From positions 55,636-119,635 of the forward strand of contig NZ_JHYO01000014.1 of the NCBI RefSeq assembly GCF_000688235.1: a stretch of DNA of 64,000 nt. Direction: 5' to 3'. The notes under the pieces are model-generated. The model was not told the DNA's origin. It saw nothing but the letters and a program-made list of their open reading frames with translations, and did no database searches. This document shows, piece by piece, positions 8,274-17,220 of this stretch. The position numbers and the translations under genes are program-made. Position 1 is the first letter of the stretch. The number at the start of each line of letters is the position of its first letter. This stretch comes from Terasakiella pusilla DSM 6293 (lineage in GTDB: Bacteria; Pseudomonadota; Alphaproteobacteria; Rhodospirillales; Terasakiellaceae).

Positions 8274-9169
8274 TGGGGATTGTGTAAATCCAGTTTTCTG
8301 AGCATGTACTCTTCCATAAAGTGTCGCAACTTTTTGGCTTTGGCATTTAATAAATGACCGCTGGGCCAAATGGCAAAGATGTCGCGAACGGGGCCAATCC
8401 AATCGGGGAATAATCGTTGGAGTTGGCCCTGTTGCATCCCTTGGAGGGTCTCACTCAAGGGCAACAAACTCACCCCAAGACCATCGGTGCACAGATGTGC
8501 AGCCAAGCTGATGTCATTAACGCGGGTGCTGGGTGTGAGGTTCAGGACTTTTTCGTCGTGCGATAGCGTATGTGTTAAGATCCATTTTGGCAGATTTGGC
8601 GTCATGATCAGCCTGTGATCGGAAAGATCGCGAAAATGCTGAGGTGTGCCGTAGTGGTCCAGATAGTCGGGGGAGGCCACAAGGATTGTGGGGATCGCCC
8701 CGAGCTTTTTTTGATAGAGCGACGAGTCCGCTTGAGGGCCGATGCGCAGCGCGAGGTCACATTGCGACTGGGTAATATCTTCAATTGTGTTGCTAAGGTT
8801 CAGGTCCAGCTCAATTTCAGGGTAAAGGCGGACAAATTCGCTCCACATAGGGCGTAAAATCCCCAAGGAAATGTTGGTCGGGGCCAGCACTTTTAGCGGG
8901 CCTTTCAGGTTGTCTTTTTGATCGTTTAGGGATCGTGTGGTCTCATGAAACTGATGTACCAAAGGGGCGTAGGCTTGGAAATAACTTTCCCCGTCTATGG
9001 TCAGCGAAAAGCTTCTGGCGTTGCGGTGGAGAAGCTGAAACCCTAGTTGATCCTCCAGCTTTTTTAGGCGTCTTGTGACCGTGGCTTTAGGGTAGCCAAG
9101 TTGGCGCGCAGCCCCCGCTAAGCTGTTACATTCAACGATTTTTACAAAAAGGGCGATGTCATCAATCAT
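8264..9169 (-). CDS. LysR-family transcriptional regulator
   Basis: A 301-residue LysR-type regulator. The N-terminal winged helix-turn-helix is typical (DDIALFVKIVECNSLAGAARQLGYPKATVTRRLKKLEDQLG), followed by a two-lobe effector domain from about residue 90. It is divergent from the monooxygenase/DUF2798 pair at 9278-9814 and probably controls them. An AATAAA-N4-TTTATT dyad at 9220-9235 lies between the two starts. The effector is unknown. Confidence 0.93.
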   Translation of the reverse strand: MIDDIALFVKIVECNSLAGAARQLGYPKATVTRRLKKLEDQLGFQLLHRNARSFSLTIDGESYFQAYAPLVHQFHETTRSLNDQKDNLKGPLKVLAPTNISLGILRPMWSEFVRLYPEIELDLNLSNTIEDITQSQCDLALRIGPQADSSLYQKKLGAIPTILVASPDYLDHYGTPQHFRDLSDHRLIMTPNLPKWILTHTLSHDEKVLNLTPSTRVNDISLAAHLCTDGLGVSLLPLSETLQGMQQGQLQRLFPDWIGPVRDIFAIWPSGHLLNAKAKKLRHFMEEYMLRKLDLHNPHQG

Positions 9170-9219
9170 GGTTTCATTTTTGGAATTTAAATGTTCAAAT
9201 TTGTCATCTTAATTTCAAT

Positions 9220-9235
9220 AATAAAATCATTTATT
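9220..9235. promoter_or_regulatory. AATAAA-N4-TTTATT dyad in the LysR/monooxygenase intergenic region
   Basis: A perfect 6-bp inverted repeat with a 4-bp spacer sits in the divergent intergenic region, about 45 bases before the monooxygenase start. LysR proteins usually bind interrupted AT-rich dyads (T-N11-A type), so this is a candidate operator. Similar dyads occur at 21688-21704 and 24645-24665. Confidence 0.35.
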
Positions 9236-9277
9236 CCTGATGCCTAGATGTTTTTGAAAGCTGAAAAGGAGTACATG

Positions 9278-9568
9278 ATGAGCTTTTGTATCAGTGCGGG
9301 GATTGAACTTACCGATCCGACCAAAGAAAGCCTCGCCCGTAAAGAAATGGCGAAACTGGTTGCTGAAACCGTTAAAGAACCGGGCTGCCTGAAATTTGAA
9401 ATCCGCCAGAACCTTGAAAACCCGAGTCTTTTTACCTTGTGGGAGATTTGGCAGACAGCCGAAGATTTGGATCGCCATTTCCAATATGATCACACGAAAG
9501 CCTATCTGGCACAGGATTTGACACGGGTAAAATATGTCGAAAAACTGTCCCTGCTGGCGGGAGCGTAG
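9278..9568 (+). CDS. Putative antibiotic biosynthesis monooxygenase (ABM) domain protein
   Basis: A 96-residue single-domain protein of the ABM/quinol monooxygenase (YgiN-like) family. The family fold is a dimeric ferredoxin-like barrel. Family hallmarks are EPGCLKFEIRQN and the FTLWEIWQTAEDLDRHFQ segment. The start could be ATG 9275 or 9278, and the frame is open to 9248. AAAGGAG ends six bases before 9278, which decides the choice. It forms a two-gene unit with the DUF2798 membrane protein three bases after its stop and is divergent from LysR. The substrate (a quinol or reactive carbonyl) is inferred from the family only. Confidence 0.85.
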   Translation: MSFCISAGIELTDPTKESLARKEMAKLVAETVKEPGCLKFEIRQNLENPSLFTLWEIWQTAEDLDRHFQYDHTKAYLAQDLTRVKYVEKLSLLAGA

Positions 9569-9571
9569 GTC

Positions 9572-9814
9572 ATGAAGCAACGACTTGTATTTAGCCTCGT
9601 CATGTCTTTGATTTTGTCTTTCTTGATGACGTTGTGGGTCACATGGATCAATCTGGGCTTCATCCCTGATTTTGTGTCACAGTGGCTAAGGGCGTTTGGC
9701 ATGGCGTGGCCTGCGGCGGCGGTGATTTCATTTTTCACCGCGCCGTTGGTCCAGGTGATGTGTCGCAAGATATGTGTCTTGTTGGAGGGACCGGACAAGA
9801 CGATTGCGACCTAA
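9572..9814 (+). CDS. DUF2798 small membrane protein
   Basis: An 80-residue protein with two predicted membrane segments (LVFSLVMSLILSFLMTLWVT and the region around MAWPAAAVISFFTAPLV). It matches the DUF2798 family of small two-helix proteins. Function is unknown. It is translated right after the ABM monooxygenase, and such pairs under a LysR regulator are common, so a joint role in a stress or quinone response is plausible but not shown. The stop overlaps the convergent methyltransferase by four bases. Confidence 0.8.
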   Translation: MKQRLVFSLVMSLILSFLMTLWVTWINLGFIPDFVSQWLRAFGMAWPAAAVISFFTAPLVQVMCRKICVLLEGPDKTIAT

Positions 9815-10668
9815 TCGTTTTGGGTGGCGGCGGCGATCACATGGACCCACCCCAGATAGCCGTCGTCCGCTGCCTGTTTCCAAAGCTGCATGCCGCTATG
9901 GGCTTGCTCAAACGCTTCTTCCCCGATGGTGGGGATCAGTTGATTTTGTTTGCGTTCTAGCTGTTTTAGGGTCCAGCTATAGGTGCGCGCAACGTTCTCC
10001 GACCAGTCTTCCCACTTTTCCACCTGAAACCCCTGTTCTTTCAAATGGACTTCATATTCATATTTGGACCACATGGCCGGGGTCTTGATGCGTTTTAAAA
10101 TCTGTTCACGCAAGGCAAGCGGGGTGGAGCGACGCAAGGTCACTTCAGAAAAGACCAGCAGACCAAAAGGTTCCAGCACGCGGTGGGCTTCTTTTAAAAC
10201 CTGCGCTCTATCTGCGGCATGGAGAAAGCTTTCCTGACTCCAATAAACTTCGAAACTGTTGTCGGGGTAAGGCAGCTTGTGGAAGTCGGCTTGTTCAAAG
10301 CGTACTTTGTCACTTAAGCCTTCCGCCTCTGTCAATTCTTTCCCACGGGTCAGTTGTTTGTCAGAAATATTGGTGGCAAGCACCGGACAATCGAATTTGC
10401 GGCTCAGTTGACGCGCAAGGGTGCCATATCCGCAGCCGACTTCCAGTACTTTGCTTTTGGGATGTAACACAATCCCGTCAATCATTGTGTCTTTGGCGCG
10501 CTGCATAGCGGAAGGCAGGGCTTCGTCTTCGCGCTCAAACAAACCAAGATGAATACTGTTGCCCCAGATGGTGCGATAAATATCATCGGCGGTGCCGTCG
10601 TAATATTGTTTTGCAGCATCAACGGCATTCTGGATCGTTGCGGAATGGGCAAGAGATGGCTTTGTCAT
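9811..10668 (-). CDS. SAM-dependent methyltransferase, class I
   Basis: A 285-residue methyltransferase. Motif I is VLEVGCGYGTLARQL, followed by the acidic loop in LTEAEGLSDKVRFEQADF and the post-I motif PYPDNSFEVYWSQESFLH. The overall pattern resembles small-molecule methyltransferases of the sarcosine/dimethylglycine or cyclopropane-fatty-acid-like group. I start at ATG 10668; a TTG five codons upstream is possible, and neither has a good ribosome site. It lies 96 bases downstream of the ArsR regulator on the same strand, so it may be part of that regulator's unit. The substrate is unknown. Confidence 0.88.
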   Translation of the reverse strand: MTKPSLAHSATIQNAVDAAKQYYDGTADDIYRTIWGNSIHLGLFEREDEALPSAMQRAKDTMIDGIVLHPKSKVLEVGCGYGTLARQLSRKFDCPVLATNISDKQLTRGKELTEAEGLSDKVRFEQADFHKLPYPDNSFEVYWSQESFLHAADRAQVLKEAHRVLEPFGLLVFSEVTLRRSTPLALREQILKRIKTPAMWSKYEYEVHLKEQGFQVEKWEDWSENVARTYSWTLKQLERKQNQLIPTIGEEAFEQAHSGMQLWKQAADDGYLGWVHVIAAATQND

Positions 10669-10764
10669 GAGGTAATCCACCAAATTAGATTGGGTACATA
10701 CAAATGGAGCGCCAGTTTGACCTGACGCTCTACATTATAAGAGAAGAAGTATGGTCTTAAATTC

Positions 10765-11088
10765 TTAGGCGCAAGCAGTACTTTCTTCATCTGCACAATA
10801 AAGTGCATAAAGGGTCTCGATGATTGTTGACGCTTCTTCACCTTTTAAGGAGTAGTAAATCGTTTGGGCGTCACGGCGTGTCTGAACAAGGTTGTCACGA
10901 CGCAGGCGTGCCAAATGTTGAGACAATGCAGACTGACTTAACCCGATGATTTCTTCCAATTCACCAACAGATTTTTCCATAGTGGAAATCTGGCATAAGA
11001 TCATGAGACGGTGTTGGTTGCTCATGGCCTTTAGCAAGGTGCTGGCACGGCGTGCATTTTCTTCGAGTTTTTGGAGTTCTAAATCCAT
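10765..11088 (-). CDS. ArsR-family regulator, BigR/SqrR-like persulfide sensor type
   Basis: A 107-residue winged helix-turn-helix repressor. The recognition helix region is SVGELEEIIGLSQSALSQHLARLR. Cysteines C32 (MILCQ) and C98 (ALYCADE) are 66 residues apart, the same separation as C41/C107 of SqrR and C42/C108 of BigR, which form a tetrasulfide with sulfane sulfur. This supports a persulfide-sensing role. There is an extra C106. The neighbours fit: a divergent TusA-like sulfur carrier 238 bases away. A close paralogue lies at 34628-34933. No metal-binding ELCVCDL box of ArsR is present. Confidence 0.88.
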   Translation of the reverse strand: MDLELQKLEENARRASTLLKAMSNQHRLMILCQISTMEKSVGELEEIIGLSQSALSQHLARLRRDNLVQTRRDAQTIYYSLKGEEASTIIETLYALYCADEESTACA

Positions 11089-11326
11089 AGGATATATTCA
11101 CTTTTCCGTATTTTACTGTATCTTGTATGAAGCTTTGTTCATATAAGAAGAACGCATAGCGGGACTATATGCAAATCAGTCGCAAAATGCCATTAAAAAA
11201 AACAAATTCTACGAAAATTTTGCGTAAATGTTGCCTTAAGAATGGGCACAATTTGTGAAACTGAGTTTCATTTTATTTTAGTCTCCGTTATAAGCGTTTG
11301 AGGAAACAGTAATTAGGGGTACATCG

Positions 11327-11557
11327 GTGAATATTGATCGGAAAATTGATACGACTGGCATGAAGTGTCCTATCCCTGTCCTACGTGCCTCCAAAGAATT
11401 GCGAAGCATGAAGGGCGGCGAAGTCTTGGAAATCTCCGCATCGGACTCGCAAGCGCCGAAGGATTTTGTCGACCTGTGCGAGTCCATGGGACATGATTTA
11501 CTGCGCAATGACGAGGTGGAGGGCACCTATGTCATCGTCATTAAAAAGGGTGCCTAA
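11327..11557 (+). CDS. TusA-family sulfur-carrier protein
   Basis: A 76-residue single-domain protein with the family signature DTTGMKCPIPVLRASKEL; C14 is the sulfur-carrying cysteine of the CPxP motif. Such proteins move persulfide sulfur for tRNA thiolation, molybdenum cofactor formation or dissimilatory sulfur metabolism. The start is GTG 11327, six bases after AGGGG. It is divergent from the BigR/SqrR-like ArsR gene, which suggests control by sulfane sulfur. Its stop overlaps the convergent RND permease by four bases. Whether it is the housekeeping TusA cannot be decided here. Confidence 0.9.
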   Translation: MNIDRKIDTTGMKCPIPVLRASKELRSMKGGEVLEISASDSQAPKDFVDLCESMGHDLLRNDEVEGTYVIVIKKGA

Positions 11558-14500
11558 ACGGCTGTTCGACCTTTCAAGACAATGGTGAGCAACGGCGGGA
11601 TAATGGCAAGCGTGAGCACGGCTGATAAGGTCAGCCCACCCAAAACCACTGTACCCAATCCGCGATAGAGTTCGGACCCAGCCCCGGGGAAGAGTACCAG
11701 TGGCAACATGCCGAATACACTTGTCAGTGTTGACATGAAGATGGGGCGAATGCGGCTTTGGGTCGCACTACGGATGGCATCTGTCGGGCTGTGGTCTTCT
11801 TCGCGGATGAGATAGAGGCTCTGGTGAACCAGCAAGATAGCGTTGTTGACCACAATCCCCACGAGGATGACAAAGCCCAAAAGGGTCAGCATGTCCAACG
11901 GTTGCGGTGTAAACAGGTTGAGCAAACCTAACCCCGCAACACCACCCGCTGTTGCCAAGGGCACCGATAACATGATCACAAAGGGATAGACGAAGCTTTC
12001 AAACAATACCGCCATGGTCAGATAGACAATCGCAATCGCCAGCAGCATCTCCCAGACCATAGCATCCCAGGTTTCGGTCAGCTTGTCTGCGGTACCTGAC
12101 ATATGCATGGTGATGTCAGACGGGATACCTTCTTTTTCCAGCTCCATCATCACTTGTTCCCGCAGGATATCCATGGCGCTTTCAAGGGCGATTTGTTGGT
12201 TCGGTCTGACCTGCAGGGTCACGGTCCGCTGGCGTTCAATGTGGCGGATCTTTGTCGGGCCGGATGTTACTTCCACATCGGCAAGGGAATTCACCGACAG
12301 GATTTGACCCGACTGGGTGACAACCGGCAGATAGCCAATGTCTTGTGTCTGGGTGACTTCGTTTGTATTGCCTTTTAAAGTCAGGTCAATGCGTTTGCCA
12401 TCAACGGTGATTTCCGCAATACGCATGCCGTCGTTAAAGGTATCAACCGTCTGGCCCAGTTCGGTTGCGCTGACGCCGTTATCCGCCAGTTTTAGCGGGT
12501 TCGGATAGACGCGAACTTCCGGTGCACCTAGTTCCAGCCCCGGATTGGGACGGAACTGGTGTCCTTCACTGCGCGGTAACAGCTGATTGATCTTCATGGT
12601 CGCGCGTAAGGCGACATCCAGCACCTGTTCCAGATCTGGACCGGAAATGTTCAGATCCACGGATCGCCCAGACCCGATAGATCGCCCAAATAGGGACGGC
12701 TGAGAAAATAGACCAAACGTGCCCGGTTCTTCAAAAACAGGCTTGGTCAGGATGGGGATCAGTTCAGAGACACGATCCGGCTCGACGCTGGAGGCGCCGA
12801 CAAAGGTGCGGGTAGGCAGGGCGACGAAGAAGAAGTTATCCATCTTCGGCGGTTGGCCCGCTTCACTTTCCGGTCCTGTTTCAGATGCCCAAAGGTGCTT
12901 GACCGCCCCTTCAATCCGATCCGCAATTTGCACGGTGGTGTCCAAATTATATCCCGGTGGCGGGAAGGTCATGCCAAAGACAAGGTTGCGGTTGCCTTCG
13001 GGGAGATATTCCATTTTCGGCAAGAAAGCCCAGCTCGCGCCAAGGGCAGCCAGACTAACCGCGCCAACGATGGCAAGCGAGGTCAGACGTGATTTCGTGA
13101 CAATGTCGGTGTAGCGAATGACCCCGTTGACAAAGGCTTTGGCAAAATTATCGATGAGGGGCAGTTTGACTTCTTTATCATCCGCCACATAGTCGGCTTT
13201 TAATAAGCGGTTGGAGAGGGCCGGAATAACCGTGACTGCGACCAACAGCGACAGCAGAACCGATACGGAGATCGCAACCGCAATGTCGCGGAACAATTGA
13301 CCGACTTCAAGGTTCATGACCAACAAGGGCAGGAAAACCAATACGGTTGTGAGGGCGGAAACAAGGACAGCGCCCCAAACCTGTGCCGCCCCTTGATAGG
13401 CGGCTTCGCTGCGCGATTTACCTTCCTGTCGCAAGCGGTAGATATTTTCCAGCACCACAATGGCAGCATCGACCACCATGCCGACCGCAAAGGCGATCCC
13501 GGCAAGGGAAATGACGTTGATGGATCGCCCCATCGCCGCCATCGCAACGAACGATCCGATGACCGAGACCGGAATAGCAAGGGAGATAATCAGCGTTGCC
13601 CGTGTGGAGCGCAAAAAGATCAGCAGAATAATCGCAGCAAGGATACCGCCGATATAGATATTTTGCTGCACCAGTTCGATAGCGGAATTGATATAGACGG
13701 TTTCGTCATAAACTTGGGTGATCTGCAGTCCCGCTTCGGGTAGGGTGGTTTCGTTGAGTTCCTTTAGCGCTTCTTTGATGCCATCCATCGTTTCGATGAC
13801 GTTGGCTCCGGTTTCGCGCACCGCATTCATGGCAAGGCCGGGTTGGCCCAATCGCCGGATATTGGCGCGGGGTTTTTTGTAATCAAAACTGACGTCGGCG
13901 ATATCCGCGATCCTGACCCGCGCGACCCGCCCGCTGGTGGCATCACGGGTACTGCGGACCACAACATTTTTAACTTGTTCGGGGGTGTTTAATTCCCCTT
14001 CCGTGCGCACCACATAGCGGCGTTTGCCTTCATCCACATCGCCTGCAGAAATCGAGGCATTGGCAGTGCGAAGGGCGCTGGCGACCTGTGGGACGGTCAA
14101 TTGATATTGGCTCATCAGGACGGGATCGACCTTGATTACCATTTCCCGTTCCGAGCCGCCGTAGATATTGACGAGGGCAACGCCCTTGACCCGTTCCATG
14201 CGGTTTTTGATCACATCTTCGGCAAAATCGCCAAAATGATGGATCGGCTTGTCATTGCCTGCCAGTCGCGTGATGGAGAACCACGCAATCGGGCTATCCT
14301 CACTGCCGGAGGTATCGAAAGTGGGTTCGTCGGCTTCGTCGGGGTAGCCGGAGACGCGATCAAGTCGGTTGGCGACCAGTAACAGGGCTCTATCCATGTT
14401 TTGGCCGACTTCAAATTCCAGACTGATGGAGGATCGCCCGTCTTCGGAACTACTGGTCATTTCGTCCAGCCCCTCAAGGCCACGAAGCACGTCTTCCTGA

Positions 14501-14697
14501 CGGTTGGTGATCTCGCGTTCAATCTCTGCCGGGGCGGCACCGGGCCAGTTGGTACGAATGGTGATAACGGGTTTGCGCACATCCGGTGTGAGCTGGATCG
14601 GGATGGTTTTTAAGGCAACAAGTCCGAACATAATAATCATGATGACCGCTGCAATCACCGCAACGGGCCGGAAAATCGCGTGATGGATCAGGTTCAT
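11554..14697 (-). CDS. RND efflux permease 1 (HAE1-like)
   Basis: A 1047-residue inner-membrane proton-driven pump subunit of the AcrB/MexB superfamily, with a hydrophobic N-terminal helix (FRPVAVIAAVIMIIMFGLV) and two internally repeated blocks of periplasmic loop plus six-helix bundle. In TM4 the segment reads GMVVDAAIVVLEN, so only the first Asp of AcrB's D407/D408 pair is kept. The second position is Ala, as in many HME and Tri-type pumps. It is translationally coupled to the membrane-fusion gene upstream by an ATGA overlap. No outer-membrane factor is nearby. Substrates are unknown. Confidence 0.93.
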   Translation of the reverse strand: MNLIHHAIFRPVAVIAAVIMIIMFGLVALKTIPIQLTPDVRKPVITIRTNWPGAAPAEIEREITNRQEDVLRGLEGLDEMTSSSEDGRSSISLEFEVGQNMDRALLLVANRLDRVSGYPDEADEPTFDTSGSEDSPIAWFSITRLAGNDKPIHHFGDFAEDVIKNRMERVKGVALVNIYGGSEREMVIKVDPVLMSQYQLTVPQVASALRTANASISAGDVDEGKRRYVVRTEGELNTPEQVKNVVVRSTRDATSGRVARVRIADIADVSFDYKKPRANIRRLGQPGLAMNAVRETGANVIETMDGIKEALKELNETTLPEAGLQITQVYDETVYINSAIELVQQNIYIGGILAAIILLIFLRSTRATLIISLAIPVSVIGSFVAMAAMGRSINVISLAGIAFAVGMVVDAAIVVLENIYRLRQEGKSRSEAAYQGAAQVWGAVLVSALTTVLVFLPLLVMNLEVGQLFRDIAVAISVSVLLSLLVAVTVIPALSNRLLKADYVADDKEVKLPLIDNFAKAFVNGVIRYTDIVTKSRLTSLAIVGAVSLAALGASWAFLPKMEYLPEGNRNLVFGMTFPPPGYNLDTTVQIADRIEGAVKHLWASETGPESEAGQPPKMDNFFFVALPTRTFVGASSVEPDRVSELIPILTKPVFEEPGTFGLFSQPSLFGRSIGSGRSVDLNISGPDLEQVLDVALRATMKINQLLPRSEGHQFRPNPGLELGAPEVRVYPNPLKLADNGVSATELGQTVDTFNDGMRIAEITVDGKRIDLTLKGNTNEVTQTQDIGYLPVVTQSGQILSVNSLADVEVTSGPTKIRHIERQRTVTLQVRPNQQIALESAMDILREQVMMELEKEGIPSDITMHMSGTADKLTETWDAMVWEMLLAIAIVYLTMAVLFESFVYPFVIMLSVPLATAGGVAGLGLLNLFTPQPLDMLTLLGFVILVGIVVNNAILLVHQSLYLIREEDHSPTDAIRSATQSRIRPIFMSTLTSVFGMLPLVLFPGAGSELYRGLGTVVLGGLTLSAVLTLAIIPPLLTIVLKGRTAV

Positions 14698-15815
14698 GAT
14701 TGTGACCCCATCGCCTGTACGGGCTGATCGGGGCGCAGGCGTTCGTTGCCGCGGGTGACCACTTGGTCACCGTCTTTAAGGCCGGACAGAACTTCAAAGT
14801 AACTGCCGATGGCTTCCCCTAGTTTAACGGGGGTAAGCTTGGCTTGTCCGTCTTTGATGGCATAGACAACGGTGCCGCCTTTTTTGTTAAGAATGGCATC
14901 TTTAGGGACGCTCAAGACGTCGCGGGCTTCGCCTTGCGGGATCAGGACGGTCAGGGTCTGGTTGCTGGCAAGGTGGTAGTCGGTCTGGTTAAAGTCCGGT
15001 GTAAACCGAACCGCGCGGGTGCGGGTCAACGGGTTTTCTTCCGGGATGATGGCGCGTACTTTCAGGGCAACAGAGGTCCCATTAGAAAGGGTTGCGTTGA
15101 CAGCGGTGCCTGTGTTCAGGGCATCAATGCGCGCTGCCGGTACATCGGCTTCAATTTCCAGATTATTGGCGTTAATCAGGTTCAAGACCGTTTGACCCAC
15201 ACTGACATAATCGCCGCGATCCACATGGCGTCGGGTAATGGTGCCGGGGTAGGGGGCCTTGATCTCACTATAGGCAATATCAAGTTCAGCAAGGGCAAGG
15301 TCGGCTTTTGCGGTGCGCACGGCGGCTTGGGCTTCTTCCATGGCGGAGCTGGCTTTTAAGGTTTCCAGACGCTTGTCATCATAGCGCGCCTGATTAAAGG
15401 CAGCGGATTTGCGCAGACGTTCCAGACGCTTGAGTTCCTGGGTTACAATATTGAGTTGGGCTTGGGCGGTTTGAAGCGCAGCTTCTGCGCGTTGCAGGCT
15501 GCCGAGGGCGAGGGATTTTTTATGTTGAAGGCGATCAGAAACAAGACGAACCAGTGGTTGACCTTCAAAGACCTTGTCGCCGACTTCCACCAGCAGTTCT
15601 GCAACAGGGGCATTAATACGTGCCGCCACTACACCGGATTGGCGCGCGACCAGTCGGCCTGTAATCGGGACGGTCTGGCTCATATTGCGGTATTGTACGT
15701 TATCTGCCCCGACCATAGTGGCCTGTGGCGCTTTCGATTCCTGTGCTATGGGTGTGCCGGAAAAAAGCACAAGAGATGCTGCCAGAAAGCCTAGCATTGA
15801 AAGGGTTTTAGTCAC
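14694..15815 (-). CDS. RND periplasmic adaptor (membrane-fusion protein) 1
   Basis: A 373-residue adaptor with a signal peptide (LGFLAASLVLFSGTPIAQ). The order is lipoyl half (GVVAARINAPVAELLVEVGD), a helical coiled-coil hairpin (about residues 100-165, SLQRAEAALQTAQAQLN...), second lipoyl half (APYPGTITRRHVDRGDYVSVGQ), beta-barrel and membrane-proximal domain. It joins the permease at 11554-14697 to an outer-membrane channel that is not encoded here. It is first in the operon. The 148-base gap to the divergent HDAC-like gene must hold its promoter. Confidence 0.92.
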   Translation of the reverse strand: MTKTLSMLGFLAASLVLFSGTPIAQESKAPQATMVGADNVQYRNMSQTVPITGRLVARQSGVVAARINAPVAELLVEVGDKVFEGQPLVRLVSDRLQHKKSLALGSLQRAEAALQTAQAQLNIVTQELKRLERLRKSAAFNQARYDDKRLETLKASSAMEEAQAAVRTAKADLALAELDIAYSEIKAPYPGTITRRHVDRGDYVSVGQTVLNLINANNLEIEADVPAARIDALNTGTAVNATLSNGTSVALKVRAIIPEENPLTRTRAVRFTPDFNQTDYHLASNQTLTVLIPQGEARDVLSVPKDAILNKKGGTVVYAIKDGQAKLTPVKLGEAIGSYFEVLSGLKDGDQVVTRGNERLRPDQPVQAMGSQS

Positions 15816-15963
15816 CGTCGCCTCGCTGTTTTTTATTTTAGTTGAATTAGGTTATCCCTTTTTTAGAAAAGGTAAAGAGAGCGCGTTATAAAAAAGTGGC
15901 TTTTTTTCCCAGTTTTCATATGATGCACCTTAATTAATAAGGGAAGTCTGGGAAGAATTTAAC

Positions 15964-16902
15964 ATGACAACATTGTTGCTGACGCATCCGGCATGTCTAA
16001 AACATAACACGGGTGAACATCACCCTGAAAGCGTCTCAAGGTTGCGCACGGTCCTGCGTCATCTGGATCGCGAGGAATTTCATTTTCTGCAACGCGACCA
16101 AGCGCCCAGAGCGACCCATGCTCAATTGGAGCTGGCTCACCCGACAAGATACATCGAAGCGATTGAAGCCGCGGTCCCTGCTGAAGAGGGGCAATTTAAT
16201 TCGATCGATGGGGATACAATGATCTCCCAAGGGACGTGGGAAGCGGCGTTAAGGTCCGTTGGCGGTGTGTGTTTTGGGGTGGATGAAGTCATGCAGAAAA
16301 AGGCGCGCAATGTTTTTTGCGCGACCCGCCCGCCCGGACACCACGCCGAAACAGCGAAAGCGATGGGGTTTTGTTTTTTCAGTAATGCAGCGATCGGGGC
16401 GATCCATGCCGTTGCGCGATATCCAGAAGTTAAACGCGCGGCTGTGGTGGATTTCGATGTCCATCATGGCAATGGCACGCAGGAGATTTTTTATAACAGT
16501 CCCAATTTGTTTTATGCCTCCAGCCATCAATCGCCTGCCTTCCCCGAAACGGGTAAAGAAAGCGAGACAGGTGTTGCCAATAATATCTGCAATGTGGAAC
16601 TGGCACCCGGTTCGCGCCCCAAAGAATTTCGTGCTGCCTATGAAGAAAAGATTTTACCGGCTTTGCGCAAATTCAACCCGGACTTTCTAGTGATTTCCGC
16701 CGGATTCGATGCCCATGCGCGTGACCCGTTGGCGCATTTACGTTTGGGCACACAGGATTTTGTCTGGGTCACGGAAGAGTTGTGTAAAGTTGCCAATGAA
16801 TGCTGTGACGGGCGTGTGGTCTCCGTCATGGAAGGGGGCTACGATGTCGATGCGCTGGCGAGCAGTGTGGCAGCGCATGTAAAAACACTGATGCGTGCCT
16901 AA
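15964..16902 (+). CDS. Histone deacetylase-like amidohydrolase
   Basis: A 312-residue member of the arginase/deacetylase superfamily. Catalytic and zinc-binding motifs are complete: TRPPGHHAE (tandem His), VDFDVHHGNGTQ and ISAGFDAHARDPL, with EGGYD near the C-terminus. In bacteria these enzymes remove acetyl groups from small amines (acetylpolyamines) or proteins; the substrate is not evident. It heads a co-directional block of xseB, ispA, dxs and tlyA, an arrangement I recall from related alphaproteobacteria. The 64-base gap before xseB leaves co-transcription open. Confidence 0.92.
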   Translation: MTTLLLTHPACLKHNTGEHHPESVSRLRTVLRHLDREEFHFLQRDQAPRATHAQLELAHPTRYIEAIEAAVPAEEGQFNSIDGDTMISQGTWEAALRSVGGVCFGVDEVMQKKARNVFCATRPPGHHAETAKAMGFCFFSNAAIGAIHAVARYPEVKRAAVVDFDVHHGNGTQEIFYNSPNLFYASSHQSPAFPETGKESETGVANNICNVELAPGSRPKEFRAAYEEKILPALRKFNPDFLVISAGFDAHARDPLAHLRLGTQDFVWVTEELCKVANECCDGRVVSVMEGGYDVDALASSVAAHVKTLMRA

Positions 16903-16966
16903 AAGCTTGCTCAAACCCAAGGGGGAGTCTACATTGTGGCCCACTTTTATCCATAATTGAGTGTTG

Positions 16967-17209
16967 ATGATGTCACAGTCCGAAATTGAAAACCTCAGCT
17001 TTGAGGAAGCCCTTGCCCAACTGGAAGAAATCGTTCGACAGCTGGAAAGCGGGTCAGGCAAGCTGGACGATGCCATTTCCGCTTATGAAAAAGGCGCGTT
17101 GTTGAAACGCCATTGCGAAGCCAAGTTGGCGGAAGCCAAAGCCAAAGTCGATAAAATCTCCCTCGCGCCGGACGGCACTGTTTCTGCGCAACCGACTGAG
17201 ATTGCTTAA
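16967..17209 (+). CDS. xseB: Exodeoxyribonuclease VII small subunit
   Basis: An 80-residue protein with the canonical XseB pattern SFEEALAQLEEIVRQLESGS and LDDAISAYEKGALLKRHCEAKLAEAKAKVDKI, a helical hairpin. It binds the large subunit XseA, which is encoded elsewhere, to form exonuclease VII for single-stranded DNA. Start choice is ambiguous among GTG 16961, ATG 16967 and ATG 16970, with no strong ribosome site. It precedes ispA by 11 bases, a widely conserved pairing. Confidence 0.95.
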   Translation: MMSQSEIENLSFEEALAQLEEIVRQLESGSGKLDDAISAYEKGALLKRHCEAKLAEAKAKVDKISLAPDGTVSAQPTEIA

Positions 17210-17220
17210 AAGGCGTGGCG

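Noticed and set aside
10706..10731. GAGCG/CGCTC hairpin between the ArsR and methyltransferase genes
   Set aside because: The stem has a mismatch and no T-run, and it lies between two genes that may be co-transcribed, so neither a terminator nor an operator is supported.
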